Source: Clostridia bacterium (GTDB lineage Bacteria; Bacillota; Clostridia; Peptostreptococcales; Anaerovoracaceae). Taken from it: DNA of 5,781 nucleotides. How positions within the stretch are numbered: the first letter of the stretch is position 1; every line of letters begins with the position of its first letter. The notes under the pieces were generated by a model. That model was not told the origin of the DNA and made no database searches. It saw only the letters and a program-made list of their open reading frames with translations. This document shows, one piece after another, positions 5,239 through 5,781 of the stretch. The DNA lies in the NCBI GenBank assembly GCA_024403005.1, contig JAKSSQ010000118.1:1-5781 (forward strand), given 5' to 3'. Position numbers and translations under genes: made by a program.

Positions 5239-5268
5239 AATATATCTTATAATTCCCTGTCTTGTCAA
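5239..5268 (-). promoter_or_regulatory. Sigma-A type promoter of scfA
   Basis: Read on the minus strand: a perfect TTGACA (-35, 5263-5268), an 18-bp spacer and TATATT (-10, 5239-5244). The predicted start near 5232 gives a 5' leader of about 75 bases. The -35 sits inside the dyad at 5250-5275. Confidence 0.82.
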
Positions 5269-5275
5269 GGAATTA
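5250..5275. promoter_or_regulatory. Operator-like inverted repeat over the scfA -35 box
   Basis: TAATTCC (5250-5256) and GGAATTA (5269-5275) form a perfect 7-bp inverted repeat with a 12-bp centre that contains TTGACA. Half-site spacing is about two helical turns, as for a dimeric repressor. No regulator gene is in the window, so the role is inference. Confidence 0.4.
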
Positions 5276-5295
5276 GTAAATTTATCTGTATCCTC

Positions 5296-5781
5296 CTATC
5301 TGGAAAATATGTTCTTCCCCGCAACAAACTTCTCGCGGATAATGCAGTCTGCATCGTTGTAGCAGGAGCGCTCGATTCTTTCGCTGATAGAAAGCTCTCT
5401 CATGGAGTGCATTGCGCTGTCGTCCAGGACTAAAGCGTCGAATTCGTAGCCGTCTTCGAAGGAGCCGACCTTGCCGAAATAGCTGCCGCCCATAACAGTT
5501 GCCAGGTAGAAAACTTCTTCGAAAGTGAGCGGCTTGGCGGATGTATCGACCAGCCTGTAATACATCTTTGAAGCCATAATAGTATCCAGAATGGTATGCA
5601 GCATATTCATAGAAGAACCTGCAGCCACGTCTGTTCCAATGCCTACAGGAATTCCTGCTTCCAGGAATTTGCGGATTGGAGCGATGCCGCTTGTAAGGAT
5701 CATGTTGGAATTCGGGCAGTGAGCCACATAGGTGCCGTGCTTCTTAAGGATAGCCATTTCCTCCTCGCCGCTGTAGACGCA
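5296..5781 (-). CDS. guaD: Guanine deaminase, C-terminal part (cut by right edge)
   Basis: Guanine deaminase is a zinc amidohydrolase that turns guanine into xanthine and ammonia in purine salvage or use as nitrogen source. The window holds the last 161 residues of a protein that is usually about 430. Visible are CVYSGEEEMAILKKHG at the edge, AHCPNSN (a His typical of the active site region), SGIAPIRKFLEAG, GIGTDVAAGSSMNML (with the metal-binding Asp of the GTD motif), then FYLATVMGG and GSFEDGYEFDALVLDD, and the short C-terminal beta segment ending NIFSR. The internal Met at 5755-5757 is not the start: the reading frame continues open through the edge with conserved sequence. The stop is TAG. 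Related chlorohydrolase/SsnA-type amidohydrolases are the alternative, but the motif set favours guanine deaminase. There is no terminator in the 27 bases before the scfA promoter. Confidence 0.88.
   Translation of the reverse strand, partial: CVYSGEEEMAILKKHGTYVAHCPNSNMILTSGIAPIRKFLEAGIPVGIGTDVAAGSSMNMLHTILDTIMASKMYYRLVDTSAKPLTFEEVFYLATVMGGSYFGKVGSFEDGYEFDALVLDDSAMHSMRELSISERIERSCYNDADCIIREKFVAGKNIFSR

Noticed and set aside
1..5781. CRISPR array, insertion sequence or replication origin
   Set aside because: No regularly spaced repeats, transposase motifs or DnaA-box clusters are seen.

Overview
The window looks like chromosome from an anaerobic Clostridia-type Firmicute. The evidence is an SCIFF ranthipeptide precursor with its radical SAM maturase, a Firmicute-style fused SecDF, a long bifunctional Rel of Bacillus/Streptococcus type, AGGAGG-class ribosome binding sites and TTGACA/TATAAT-type promoters. 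The protein motifs suggest a group near the Eubacteriales/Peptostreptococcales, but the genus cannot be fixed from the sequence alone. Every protein gene is on the minus strand; the only plus-strand gene is a tRNA.

Layout in plus coordinates. 1-420 is the N-terminal hydrolase domain of the (p)ppGpp synthetase/hydrolase Rel, cut by the left edge. 427-2610 is a fused SecDF of 727 aa. 2694-3104 is YajC. These three are read in the order yajC-secDF-rel from a good promoter at 3132-3159. An intrinsic-terminator-like hairpin lies between yajC and secDF, and the rel ribosome binding site lies in the last codons of secDF. Divergent from yajC, a promoter at 3193-3221 drives tRNA-Leu(CAA) at 3233-3319, which is followed by its own terminator.

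3359-3487 is an unusual GC-rich, highly palindromic block of about 130 bp. It ends in an exact 21-bp repeat of the tRNA 3' end followed by a second terminator. This is the arrangement expected of a very small element, or the scar of a larger one, integrated at the 3' end of a tRNA gene.

3529-4911 encodes the SCIFF maturase ScfB (radical SAM plus SPASM). 5010-5156 encodes its 48-aa precursor ScfA, a real gene that is easily missed because of its size. A GC-rich hairpin separates the two and may set their expression ratio. A consensus promoter with an operator-like dyad precedes scfA. 5296-5781 is the C-terminal part of a guanine deaminase that runs off the right edge.

Functionally, YajC and SecDF assist Sec protein export and Rel sets the stringent response. 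ScfA and ScfB form a peptide-modification pair (thioether cross-linking) that is commonly found beside yajC/sec genes in Clostridia and whose final biological role is unresolved. The most interesting points are a glycine in ScfA where the thioether-acceptor threonine normally sits, an extra leader cysteine in the same peptide, and the tRNA-flanked mini-element.
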